54,305 bases of DNA from Roseisalinus antarcticus (lineage in GTDB: Bacteria > Pseudomonadota > Alphaproteobacteria > Rhodobacterales > Rhodobacteraceae). The notes below the pieces were generated by a model. That model made no database searches. It had not been told where the DNA came from and saw nothing but the letters and a program-made list of their open reading frames with translations. The stretch covers positions 1-54,305 of the forward strand of contig NZ_FWFZ01000025.1 in the NCBI RefSeq assembly GCF_900172355.1, in the 5' to 3' direction. Shown here piece by piece: positions 1 through 7,356 of this stretch; within the stretch, counting starts at the first letter, position 1, and each line of letters opens with the position of its first letter. The translations under genes were made by a program, and so were the position numbers.

Positions 1-279
1 ATCGGCAAGCCCCACGAGCGGAGCTCGATCATCGCCACGACCAATCCCGCCTTTGGCGAATGGCCGACCGTCTTCGGAGACGCGACGATGACCGCTGCGC
101 TCCTCGACCGCCCGACGCATCGCTGCGAGACCGGCGGCGGCGGCAACGAAAGCTGGCGCTTAAAGAACCGAGCCCAACGCAAAAGCCACCCCCGCCGGCC
201 CGCCGCCGCTGCGTCACACGAGGACTGCGCAGCGCCGGACCAGCTCAGCTCCGGAGGGGTCAATGCCGGACGCCGATGA
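1..279 (+). CDS. istB: IS21-family helper ATPase IstB, C-terminal fragment
   Basis: The reading frame is open from base 1, so the gene starts outside the window. The translation contains [14 protein letters not shown], then [14 protein letters not shown], then NESWRLKNR, which is the characteristic end of IstB, the AAA+ ATPase that assists the IstA transposase of IS21-type elements. These segments correspond to the sensor and C-terminal helices; Walker A and B lie outside the window. After the conserved LKNR there is a low-complexity Arg/Ala/Pro tail to the TGA at 277-279, as in several IS21 relatives. Only the last 92 residues are visible, so whether the element is intact cannot be judged. 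Confidence 0.85.
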   Translation: MGKPHERSSIIATTNPAFGEWPTVFGDATMTAALLDRPTHRCETGGGGNESWRLKNRAQRKSHPRRPAAAASHEDCAAPDQLSSGGVNAGRR

Positions 280-310
280 GGGGGCACCACGATCAGATGC
301 TGATTGGCAG
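1..310 (+). mobile_element. Right end of an IS21-family insertion sequence (partial)
   Basis: The istB fragment is followed by GGGGTCAATGCCGGACGCCG and related GACGCCGAT / GCTGATTGGCA motifs at about 253-310. These resemble the short repeated sequences often seen next to the terminal inverted repeat of IS21 elements. The exact end is an estimate, because the left inverted repeat and the target duplication are outside the window. Confidence 0.45.
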
Positions 311-368
311 GTCCGGCCCCAGAAAGCTTCGGAGCCTTCGCGGGCGCTTCCGTTGCAGGCAAGCTTGC

Positions 369-1049
369 TCATGCGAAGGTCTCCTGTGCGAATGGCGTTT
401 GACGGTGGCGCAGAAGGACGATGCCGGCGACGATGAACCATAGGATGGCGCCAAGGCCGAAGACGGCGCCGGCGACCTCGCCAAGCGGCGGCAGGATTGT
501 CAACAGCCCGGCAAAGCCGCTGACCGCGCCGATCCCGGCAGGGATGCGGCCAAAGATGCCGCTCGCAAACGCGGCCAGGCTGACGGCCAGGATCCAGGCA
601 CCGCCGGCGATCTCGTTGCCGCCGCCCAGGCCAAGCTCGACCGCGTGGAGTGTCGACCACAGCTCGGCAGCGGCCTCTGGATCGGCTGCGAGGGCATGGA
701 CGTGCTCCACCGCGACATTGGCAAGCATCCCGGCGCCGAGAACGAGGGTGGCCCAGATCAGTCCGATGGCGCCGCCCAAGGCGGCGGCGTCGGGGCGCTC
801 TGCGGCGATCCGGCGGTGCAGTGCGACGACCAGAACCGTCAGCGCCAGCGCGTTGACCACGTATATGGTGGTGTTCCAGAGGATCATCATGCCAGGATTC
901 TCGGCGGTATAGGTGACGACGGCGGGGACATCGATCTCGCCCGAGCCGAAGCCGAGTGGAGCGAACACGGTGACGAGGAAGACGAAGCCGAAGATGTAGG
1001 TTGCGGCGCAGACGAGGGCGGCCAGGCCGCCAGCTTTGGTGAGAGTCAT
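369..1049 (-). CDS. Six-helix integral membrane protein, DUF4386-like
   Basis: A 226-aa protein with six hydrophobic segments evenly spaced along the chain: near residues 6-34, 50-75, 88-115, 145-165, 169-189 and 193-216. There are short loops and a basic end (LLRHRQ). The pattern and the internal GGNEIAGGAW stretch resemble DUF4386 membrane proteins, which have no known biochemical role. The start ATG at 1049 is chosen because AGGAG sits 7-8 bases upstream and its ATG overlaps the TGA of the SDR gene (ATGA, 1046-1049), a translational-coupling arrangement. It is the last gene of the minus-strand set starting at the lipoprotein. Family assignment is by pattern only. Confidence 0.7.
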   Translation of the reverse strand: MTLTKAGGLAALVCAATYIFGFVFLVTVFAPLGFGSGEIDVPAVVTYTAENPGMMILWNTTIYVVNALALTVLVVALHRRIAAERPDAAALGGAIGLIWATLVLGAGMLANVAVEHVHALAADPEAAAELWSTLHAVELGLGGGNEIAGGAWILAVSLAAFASGIFGRIPAGIGAVSGFAGLLTILPPLGEVAGAVFGLGAILWFIVAGIVLLRHRQTPFAQETFA

Positions 1050-1903
1050 TTCTGTTCTCCTGAAGGATTGTGGGCCGCCTCGGCGGCAAGGGTCGCAAAG
1101 TGATCGGAAAGGCACCGCGTGCCAAAGCGGGGGGCGACCATGTCGCGCCCCGAAGCGGTCAGGAAGAATCGCGCCGGGCCGCCGATGCGGCGCGGCAGGA
1201 TTGGCAGGACGGCAAGTGCCGTGCGGCGCAGGACGTCCGGCATGTGGGTGATGCGCGGCTCGGCCCCGAGGGCGGCAAAGGCGGCGCGGGCGATCTCGTC
1301 CTGCGTCATCGCATCGGGGCCACCGACCTCGGCCCAGCCCCGCCCTGTCTCCGTCGCGTCGGCGACGGCAACCGCCAGGTCGGCGCCATGAATGGGGTTG
1401 AGGCGCCGCGTTCCGTCTCCGAACAGCCAGACGCGGCCATTTCGCGCCATCACGAGGATCTCGCCCATGTCGGAGAAATACCCGGTGGGCGCGATCACCG
1501 TCGCCGGCATGTCGGAGGCGCGGAGGGCGTCGACGAAGGCGGCCTTGGCATCGACCAGCGGCACGCCCGCCATGGCCTCGGCATGCAGGACATGGACATA
1601 GGCAAAGCGCTTCACGCTCGCGGCTGCGGCCTCGCGCAGCAGGTTCAGGTTGGCCTGGACGTCGACCTGCCGGTAGCCAGGCCCGTCGGTCTGCCGGGTG
1701 ATGCCGAGCGACGAGACGACGAGGTCCTTGCCATCCATGATCCCCTCGGGCCGTGTAGCCTCGGCCTCGACCGTCAGATCGGCGAAAACATCGGCCCGCG
1801 CGGCGTCGCGCACCAAAGCGGTGACGTGGTGGCCCCGCGGCGCGTCTTCGGCGCACAGGAAGCGCCCGAGGTAGCCGGTCGCTCCGGCAACGAGAACGGT
1901 CAT
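1046..1903 (-). CDS. NAD(P)-binding SDR / NmrA-like oxidoreductase
   Basis: A 285-aa protein starting MTVLVAGATGYLGR, a GxxGxxG dinucleotide-binding motif of atypical SDR/NmrA-like proteins. Later come VSSLGITRQ, a region with APTGYFSDMGEI that resembles the NAD(P)H-dehydrogenase-like group, and a GPDAMTQDEIA segment typical of NmrA-like C-terminal halves. The classical YxxxK catalytic pair is not obvious, so this may be a redox-sensing or atypical reductase rather than a classical dehydrogenase. The start at 1903 places the Rossmann glycine motif at residues 7-13, as usual. It is followed by the membrane protein with a 4-bp ATGA overlap. The substrate is unknown. Confidence 0.85.
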   Translation of the reverse strand: MTVLVAGATGYLGRFLCAEDAPRGHHVTALVRDAARADVFADLTVEAEATRPEGIMDGKDLVVSSLGITRQTDGPGYRQVDVQANLNLLREAAAASVKRFAYVHVLHAEAMAGVPLVDAKAAFVDALRASDMPATVIAPTGYFSDMGEILVMARNGRVWLFGDGTRRLNPIHGADLAVAVADATETGRGWAEVGGPDAMTQDEIARAAFAALGAEPRITHMPDVLRRTALAVLPILPRRIGGPARFFLTASGRDMVAPRFGTRCLSDHFATLAAEAAHNPSGEQK

Positions 1904-1917
1904 GGATCGTCTCCGGG

Positions 1918-2286
1918 TCAGAGGAAACCGACGCCAAGCGCGGCGGCGGTCATCAAGACGAGGACCGGCGTCCAGAGCAGACGCTCCGGGCGCGAGGGGC
2001 TTGCCGCGTTGGCGGCGAGCGACAGCAGGGTGAGCGCAAGTGCCGGCCAGAAAAGCGGCGTCAGCGCTGCCGGGCCGATGCCGGCCCGGGCAAGCACCGC
2101 CCCGGCCATCAACGCGAGAAGCGCCGCCTGGATCAGCGCCAGCGCCCGCCACAGGGGCGGCAGACGGCCGGAAAACCGCCCGCCGACCGTCAACCGGCCC
2201 AGCGGCGCCCCGGCGGCGACCGCGAGGTGCATCAGCACCGGCAGCGCGGCCAGCCCGGCATAGGCGAAGGCAAGGACCTGGGTCAT
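1918..2286 (-). CDS. Small four-helix membrane protein of unknown function
   Basis: A 122-aa hydrophobic protein (MTQVLAFAYAGLAALPVLMH...) with about four membrane segments, near residues 3-22, 48-68, 71-92 and 102-121. I do not recognise the family; the size and layout are like small DoxX/DUF-type membrane proteins often found beside SDR genes. The start at 2286 is preceded by GAGGG; an extension to 2370 would add an Arg-rich, non-hydrophobic segment and is less likely. It lies 10 bp after the 58-aa ORF and 14 bp before the SDR gene, so it is probably in the same transcript. Confidence 0.65.
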   Translation of the reverse strand: MTQVLAFAYAGLAALPVLMHLAVAAGAPLGRLTVGGRFSGRLPPLWRALALIQAALLALMAGAVLARAGIGPAALTPLFWPALALTLLSLAANAASPSRPERLLWTPVLVLMTAAALGVGFL

Positions 2287-2296
2287 CGGTCGGCCC

Positions 2297-2473
2297 TCAC
2301 CACCACCGAAGGCGCACGGGAAGGCGCCGACGCGGCGCGGGCGCCCGTCCCTCCGCCAGGCCGTTATCACCCCAGAGGTGACGGGGCGGATAGACGGACC
2401 GCCATGCAGGCTGGCCCGGCCCCCCGGTCAGCAGTTGGTGCAGGCCGGTCATCCGGGTCTGGATGTCATGCAT
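2297..2473 (-). CDS. Small ORF, 58 aa, hypothetical
   Basis: Reads MHDIQTRMTGLHQLLTGG... and ends ...RLRWW. It is supported by a very strong Shine-Dalgarno sequence (GAGGGAGG, about 5 bases before the ATG) and by fitting exactly between the lipoprotein stop (2485) and the next start (2286) with gaps of 12 and 10 bp. It has no homologue I recognise, no signal peptide and no clear domain. The C-terminal third is Arg/Pro-rich, which in this GC range can be a shadow effect, so the evidence is context and the ribosome site rather than the sequence itself. Confidence 0.4.
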   Translation of the reverse strand: MHDIQTRMTGLHQLLTGGPGQPAWRSVYPPRHLWGDNGLAEGRAPAPRRRLPVRLRWW

Positions 2474-2484
2474 CGCCCCCTCCC

Positions 2485-2850
2485 TCAGTTGACGACAGCG
2501 TGGCCGCGGCCACGCAGGCAGTTCAGCACGATGGCCTCGCGCGTGTCGCTCGCCTCGGACGCCCCCATCGCGGCGCCCGCGAGCGCACCGGCAACGGCGC
2601 CGCCCAAGGCGTCACCGTCGTCATCGACCTCCCCCAGCACACCGCCGAGCCCGGCACCGAGGACGGCGGCGGCCATCGTCTCGTGATCCAGCTGCGACTG
2701 GTTGCGGGCGAGGCTGCGGCAGGCGGAAAGGTCACTGTGGAACTGCGCGGTTGGTTGGCCGTCCAGGATCGGGTCCACTTTCGTGCCCATGTCGGCGCAG
2801 GCCCCAAGCAGGGCGGTCATCGCAGCGGGGGCGATCAGGATTGGTTTCAT
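2485..2850 (-). CDS. Glycine-zipper lipoprotein
   Basis: A 121-aa protein with a lipoprotein signal: MKPILIAPAAMTALLGAC, with a lipobox LLGAC and the lipidated Cys at residue 18. Residues 60-98 (AAAVLGAGLGGVLGE...LGGAVAGALAGAAMGA) form two Gly/Ala-rich stretches spaced like a glycine-zipper, separated by an acidic EVDDDGD segment. Four Cys occur overall (18, 44 and one near the end in NCLRGRG). Such proteins are usually anchored in the outer membrane and help envelope integrity; a specific role cannot be read. The Shine-Dalgarno GGAG is inside a hairpin (2858-2887). It is the first gene after the AraC regulator, with a 78-bp gap. Confidence 0.75.
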   Translation of the reverse strand: MKPILIAPAAMTALLGACADMGTKVDPILDGQPTAQFHSDLSACRSLARNQSQLDHETMAAAVLGAGLGGVLGEVDDDGDALGGAVAGALAGAAMGASEASDTREAIVLNCLRGRGHAVVN

Positions 2851-2857
2851 CTCGTGT

Positions 2858-2887
2858 CTCCTTCGACAAACCTTGGTGTCGAAGGAG
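2858..2887 (-). promoter_or_regulatory. Perfect hairpin covering the lipoprotein ribosome binding site
   Basis: On the minus strand CTCCTTCGACA and TGTCGAAGGAG pair perfectly over 11 bp around an 8-base loop. The 3' arm contains GAAGGAG, the Shine-Dalgarno sequence, ending 7 bases before the ATG at 2850. No U-tract follows, so it does not look like a Rho-independent terminator. The structure itself is directly visible; control of translation is an inference. Confidence 0.6.
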
Positions 2888-2928
2888 GACCTATCCGTCC
2901 GTGCCGGGTGACGGCATGACCGCAGGGA

Positions 2929-3960
2929 TCAGCGGCTTGACCTTGGGTATCGATTGCCAAGCCACGCGGTCGGGCTCGCCCCGGTCCAGCGCCGAAAGGC
3001 CCGCACGAAGGCCGAGGCCTCCGAGAACCCCAGAAGATATGCTGTTTCCCCGACCGAGACCTTGCCCGCGCCCAGGTAATCCATCGCCATACGGTGGCGC
3101 AGGTCGTCATGGACCTGCGCGAAGGTGACGCCCTCGTCCTTCAGGCGGCGATAGAGCGTCTGGCGGCTCATCCCGAGGTCGCGCGCGATGCGATCCATCG
3201 ACAGCGTGCCCTCGTGCAGGTCCGCGAGCATCATTGCCTCGACCGCAGAGCGCACCGTGTCACGGGTCGCAAGCTCGTCCAGCAGCGTGTCGGCGTGGCG
3301 GGTGAAGACGCCGAAGACGTAATCCTTGCCACCGTCGAATGGAACGTCGAGCCAGATCGGATTGATCCGCAGCGCGTTGCGCGCTGCGCGAAACGTCACC
3401 GGCACCCGAAACAACTCGGGATAGCGATTGGCATGCGGTGGCGGCGCAAAGCTCACCTCCAGCGCAAGCTCGAACGGGTGCTCCGGCGCGGAGCGGCGGA
3501 ATTCCGAGATGAACCGGGCGAAGCCCGCCTCCGTGGCCATCCAACTGCCGTCCGGGGGCCGATGATCGACCAGCCAGACCGCCTCGCCGTCGCGGACCAG
3601 CTCGAAAGGATCGCGCCCGCCGGGGATCAGCACATCGGCCATGAGCCGCGCGTAGCGATTCAGTTGATCCAGGCTGTGCGGAAAGGAGATGGAGGCATGC
3701 ACGATCTGGCCGACGATCGACATCGTCTCCAGCCGGGTATCGAGGACGTGCCGCAACAGGAGCGACGTGTCCCCTGTCGCCTCGATCCCGGCGCCGATAA
3801 GGCCTTGGTAGGCGCTGACCGGGATGCGGTTGTCCTGATCCGCCAGGTCATCCTCCGTCAGCCCCGACGCCGCCAGAAGGCCGCCGCGAGGCGCCCCGTC
3901 GGCAACCGCGTAGTCAAGGAACGCTCGCGCGAAACCGGCGGCCATGGTCTGATCGGACAT
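2929..3960 (-). CDS. AraC-family transcriptional regulator
   Basis: A 343-aa protein. The N-terminal 200 residues resemble the arabinose-binding-like domain of OruR/ArgR-type AraC proteins (GDTSLLLRHVLDTRLETMSIVG, then SWMATEAGFARFISEFRR). The C-terminal hundred residues form the double helix-turn-helix: MDRIARDLGMSRQTLYRRLK, then VGETAYLLGFSEASAFVRAF and the closing RRWTGASPTAW. Start MSDQ at 3960 is preceded by GGGAG and gives the usual family length; the frame is open upstream, but the extension is Arg/Pro-rich. It is co-oriented with, and just upstream of, the lipoprotein-to-DUF4386 gene set, so it may regulate that set. The inducer is unknown. Confidence 0.9.
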   Translation of the reverse strand: MSDQTMAAGFARAFLDYAVADGAPRGGLLAASGLTEDDLADQDNRIPVSAYQGLIGAGIEATGDTSLLLRHVLDTRLETMSIVGQIVHASISFPHSLDQLNRYARLMADVLIPGGRDPFELVRDGEAVWLVDHRPPDGSWMATEAGFARFISEFRRSAPEHPFELALEVSFAPPPHANRYPELFRVPVTFRAARNALRINPIWLDVPFDGGKDYVFGVFTRHADTLLDELATRDTVRSAVEAMMLADLHEGTLSMDRIARDLGMSRQTLYRRLKDEGVTFAQVHDDLRHRMAMDYLGAGKVSVGETAYLLGFSEASAFVRAFRRWTGASPTAWLGNRYPRSSR

Positions 3961-4531
3961 GCGGCGGTGCTCCCGGGGGTCAAGGTCCTGGTCCGCCCGG
4001 TCATGCCGTTGCCGAACCGGCGTCGGCAGAATGCCCCATGACCTGACGTAGGGACACCCCCCATGCGGCGCGGCATGCTTGCGCTGATTGCAAGTCTCCA
4101 CATTCTTTCCGCGCGGGCCCACGCCGTCCTGCTGTGGGCGACGCGGGTTTCCCCCGCGGATTCCGGCAACGGGGACGGGCGATGCTGCCTCGCCTCGGCC
4201 CGAGGGGTCGGTGTCCTGCTGCATGGCCGCCTGGCAGGAGCCGAGGGCGCGCCGCGCCGTCGTCCAGCAGGACGGGGGCCGATCACCGCTCGCTGCCGGC
4301 GCTGGATGGACAGAGCGATCCTCACCGTGCCCGGTTCCACGATCAGCGCGGCGCCGGAGGGGCGGCGCGGGTGACGGAAGAGCGGCAGGGTCCGGCGAAG
4401 CGCCTCGCCGATCACGATGCGCCGAGCGCGGCGCAGGTCGCAGGCCCTGCCCTGCTGACCCGCCATTCCCGGGGCGCGATGCCGGCTGTCGCCTACCTCG
4501 GCCACCGACCCCGAGGCGCCCCCCGCGCCCT

Positions 4532-4555
4532 CCCGCCGTCCCGCCGTCCCGCCGT
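4532..4555. repeat. Short tandem repeat, CCCGCCGT x3
   Basis: Three perfect consecutive copies of CCCGCCGT lie in the non-coding stretch, followed by a partial fourth. Function unknown. Confidence 0.6.
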
Positions 4556-4882
4556 CCCGATCAAGCCGGGACCACTGGACAGGTGAGGCTTGCCGCCATC
4601 CAGGCCCCGCCTCGCCGCGCTGTTGCACAGCCCGCGGGTGGACTGGGGCCCGACTGCTGGCCGGGCCCCGGTCCGGGAAGGTTGCGGCCGATGCGGAGGC
4701 CGCCCCTGACGTCATCGCCGGCACCGTCGTGGACGCCTACGCCAACGATCCAGGGAATCCCGACCATTGCCGGGGGCAGGCCCTCGCCGCCCCCGCATGG
4801 CGCCTTGGCAACCACGCGCGCGACAGCTTCTGGAGCACCCCGGCGGCGGCGGCCGGCGTCATGGCGTCCGGTTTCGCCTACA

Positions 4883-4981
4883 CCTGCCCGGTCCCGGCCC
4901 CTGTCCCGAACCTGGCCCTAACCTGTCCCTAACCTGTCCCGGCCCCTGGCCCGAACCTGGCCCGATCCTGGCCCGAGCCTG
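4883..4981. repeat. 11-bp tandem repeat array, CCTGKCCCKAA-type
   Basis: Units at 4900-4910, 4911-4921, 4922-4932, 4933-4944 (12 bp), 4945-4955, 4956-4966 and 4967-4977 read CCTG(T/G)CCC(G/T)A(A/T/G), with degenerate flanking copies. The minus strand therefore carries regularly spaced GGG tracts separated by 8 bases (as in TTAGGGACAGG), which could allow G-quadruplex formation. It lies about 0.4 kb beyond the 3' end of the SecA-like gene. Confidence 0.8.
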
Positions 4982-5316
4982 CAACGACCGGACAGGCGCA
5001 TCGCTCCACGGCTGGCACGCAGCGATGGTCCCGGAGGCCCGGACGGAGATCGTTCCGAGGCGGGACACGATCCCATCCGGGACCGGCCCGAGGACCACTC
5101 GCCGCGATCAGGTCCTGTCTCGCCTCGCCGCCAGCCAGGGACCAGTGAAAGGAGGCCGCCCCATGCCGCGTTCGCCATTTCCCCCAAAAGCGGCATCGCC
5201 CCCCTTCGCGTTTCTGTGCGCTCGTCCTGAGGATGGCTTGGGAGACCGCGATCACGCTTGCCTCCGACATGGCTCTCCAGCAGGCACTGCTGGAACTGCT
5301 GACCCGGGCCGCTCGG

Positions 5317-5349
5317 GAAGATCGGCCGGCCTGACGTGCGCTGATCTTC
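5317..5349 (-). terminator. Weak inverted repeat after the SecA-like gene
   Basis: GAAGATC (5317-5323) and GATCTTC (5343-5349) form a 7-bp stem with a 19-base GC-rich loop, 16 bp past the stop of the SecA-like gene. No U-run follows on the minus strand, so this is only a candidate end of the giant-protein operon. Confidence 0.25.
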
Positions 5350-5364
5350 AGAAGGGCTGCGGAG

Positions 5365-7356
5365 TCAGACCGGATCGTTGCCCGCGATGGCGAGGGATTT
5401 GACGCGCTCCGTCTCGGCGCGAAGCTGGGCGCGGCGTTGGCTGGCCGAGACCGCCTCGGCGCGGCGTTGGGCGTGGCGGCGCAGCAGGCGCGCCGCCACG
5501 CCTCCGCGGCCCGTTCCGGCGAAGCGGCCGAGGGTGGCGCTCAGCCCCGCGGCGTGGCGGCGGAAGAGGTCGTCGTCGATCGCGACGATATCCTCGCAGC
5601 TGCCCGGCTCTCCCTGCCGGCCGGCGCGGCCGTAGAGCTGACGGTCGATCCGGCGGCTCTCGTGGAATTCGGTCAGGATGACATGCAGCCCGCCCCGCTC
5701 CGCCACGCCGGGGCCCAGCGGGATGTCCGTGCCGCGCCCGGCCATGTTCGTGGCCACCATGATCGCCCCGGCCGCCCCGGCCCCGGCGATGCGCCCGGCC
5801 TCGTCGGCCTCGTTCTGGGCGCTCAGCAATTCGTGCGGCAGACCGGCGGCCGCCAGATCCTGCGACAGGGCATCCCCCGCGCCCACCGACCTCACGCCGA
5901 CCAGCACCGGGCGGCCCGCCGCGTGCATCTGCCGGACACGGGCCAGGATGGCGGCACGTTTCTCGGCCGCGCTTGCCGTCAGCCGGGTCCCGAGGTGTTG
6001 CCGCGCCACGGGCCTGTGCGTGGGCACGGGGCTGGCGACCAGATCGTAGACGCTGCGCATCTCGCCCGCGACCTCGAGCCCGGTGCCGGTCATGCCCGAG
6101 ACCCGCAGGTATTGCCGGAAGAAACGCTGGTAGGTGATGCTGGCCACGGTCTCCTTCTGCGGCGAGGGGTCGAGCCCCTCCTTCAACTCCACCATCTGGT
6201 GCAGCCCCGCCCGCCAAGAGCGATCTGGCATCGCCCGGCCAGTGAATTCGTCGACGATCACCACGCCATCCTCCGGCGAGACGATGTAGTGGACCGACCG
6301 CTGCATCACGTGGATCGCTACGACGGCCTGTTCCAGCAGCTCTCGCCGGGCCTTGGGCACGCGCCAGACGCCGCCCGCCTGCCCCGCCGCGGCACGGCCC
6401 AGGGCCTCGCCCACCGGGCGCAGGCGGGCGCGGCGGCCGCTGTCCTCCAGCACGAAATGCTGGCCGGGCGACATCCCGCCGGCCAGGTCGAGCGCCAGGC
6501 GATAGAGGTCGGCATCGGCCCCCGCCTCGCCCTCGGCGGAAATGATCAGGGGCGTTCCCGCCTCGTCGATCAGGATCGAATCCGCCTCGTCGATGATCGC
6601 GAAATGCAGGCCCCGCAGCAGCAGCGGCGGCGCTGCGGGGTCGGAGGCCGTCCGCCAGGCGTGCCGGGCGAGGCTGCGGGCCTGGCCAAGCGCCAGCCGG
6701 TCCTTGAGATAGTCGAAGACCAGCTCCTTGTTGTCGACATAGACGATGGCCTTGCGGTATTCCGCCTGGCGCTCGGGCGGGGAGAGGCCGGCGGCGACCA
6801 GGCCGGTGTCGAGCCCGAGGCAGCCGAAAACGGGCGCGAAGGTCTCGGCGTCGCGGCCGGCGAGGTAGTCGTTCACCGTCACGACATGCACCGGCAGCCC
6901 GGCGAGCGCGGTGACGGCGGCGGCGAGGCAGGCGGTCGCGGACTTGCCCTCGCCGGTCGCCATCTCCAGCAGGCGCCCCTCCAGCAGGCGCAGCGCGCCG
7001 AGGATCTGCACGGGCCGGTGGGCAAAGCCGATCTCGGCCAGAAAGACCGCGCGGACGGTGGCCATCGCCTCGATCAGCGCCCTGCCCCGCAGCCCGTCGC
7101 GCAGCAGCCGGGGCCGCAGGGCGTCAAGCCGCGCGGCCAGCGGCTCGGGGCGGGTGTCGATCCTGTCGCTCAGCGCGAGGATCCGGGCGATCTGGCGACG
7201 GCGCGAGACCCTGCGCGGCGAGAGGGCCGCCGCGGCCCGGCCCTGCACCCGGCGCAGGGTGCGGTCGGTCCAGTTCATCGGCCGGTCGCGCCGGTGCGGA
7301 TAGGGCATCAGCCGCACCCGCACGCCCCGCCCCCAGAACCGCGCGGCCTCAGACAT
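5365..7356 (-). CDS. Shortened SecA paralogue (accessory preprotein translocase ATPase)
   Basis: A 663-aa SecA-type motor that would couple ATP hydrolysis to pushing unfolded protein through the SecYEG channel. Visible are Walker A MATGEGKS (132-139), Walker B DEAD (256-259) with ILIDEAGTPLIIS following, the TGR..AGLHQMVELKEG segment (372-394), the preprotein cross-linking end SGMTGTG (420-426), MAGRGTDI (538-545) and YGRAGRQGEPGS. Housekeeping SecA is about 850-900 aa. This copy ends about 100 residues after the GRAGRQG motif, so most of the helical scaffold/wing and the C-terminal zinc tail are missing. The usual Arg in DEARTPLIIS is Gly267. The start at 7356 overlaps the stop of the M50 gene by 8 bp; 7278 (MNWTDR) is an alternative. 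Last gene of the giant-protein operon. Confidence 0.85.
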   Translation of the reverse strand: MSEAARFWGRGVRVRLMPYPHRRDRPMNWTDRTLRRVQGRAAAALSPRRVSRRRQIARILALSDRIDTRPEPLAARLDALRPRLLRDGLRGRALIEAMATVRAVFLAEIGFAHRPVQILGALRLLEGRLLEMATGEGKSATACLAAAVTALAGLPVHVVTVNDYLAGRDAETFAPVFGCLGLDTGLVAAGLSPPERQAEYRKAIVYVDNKELVFDYLKDRLALGQARSLARHAWRTASDPAAPPLLLRGLHFAIIDEADSILIDEAGTPLIISAEGEAGADADLYRLALDLAGGMSPGQHFVLEDSGRRARLRPVGEALGRAAAGQAGGVWRVPKARRELLEQAVVAIHVMQRSVHYIVSPEDGVVIVDEFTGRAMPDRSWRAGLHQMVELKEGLDPSPQKETVASITYQRFFRQYLRVSGMTGTGLEVAGEMRSVYDLVASPVPTHRPVARQHLGTRLTASAAEKRAAILARVRQMHAAGRPVLVGVRSVGAGDALSQDLAAAGLPHELLSAQNEADEAGRIAGAGAAGAIMVATNMAGRGTDIPLGPGVAERGGLHVILTEFHESRRIDRQLYGRAGRQGEPGSCEDIVAIDDDLFRRHAAGLSATLGRFAGTGRGGVAARLLRRHAQRRAEAVSASQRRAQLRAETERVKSLAIAGNDPV

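Larger units (their letters stand above)
3961..5364. other. 1.4-kb stretch without a convincing gene
   Basis: Open frames on both strands here are Arg/Pro/Gly-rich, lack good ribosome sites and show no recognisable motif. What can be seen is an 8-bp repeat (4532-4555), an 11-bp tandem array (4883-4981) and an inverted repeat near the end of the SecA-like gene (5317-5349). It may be degraded sequence between the regulator set and the giant-protein locus. Confidence 0.5.

Noticed and set aside
1904-2370. Longer start (2370) for the small membrane protein
   Set aside because: The extra 28 residues are Arg/Gly-rich and overlap the 58-aa ORF; GAGGG before the ATG at 2286 fits better.
4088-4921. 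Plus-strand frame of 277 codons in the empty gap, and a 288-codon minus-strand frame overlapping it
   Set aside because: Arg/Pro-rich, no Shine-Dalgarno sequence, no domain, and they contradict each other. They are treated as noise in GC-rich DNA.
5233-5334. 33-aa plus-strand ORF (MAWETAITLASDMALQQALL...)
   Set aside because: Composition looks protein-like and AGG is close to the ATG, but it is very short, isolated and overlaps the possible terminator of the SecA-like gene. It could be a remnant and is not supported enough to list.
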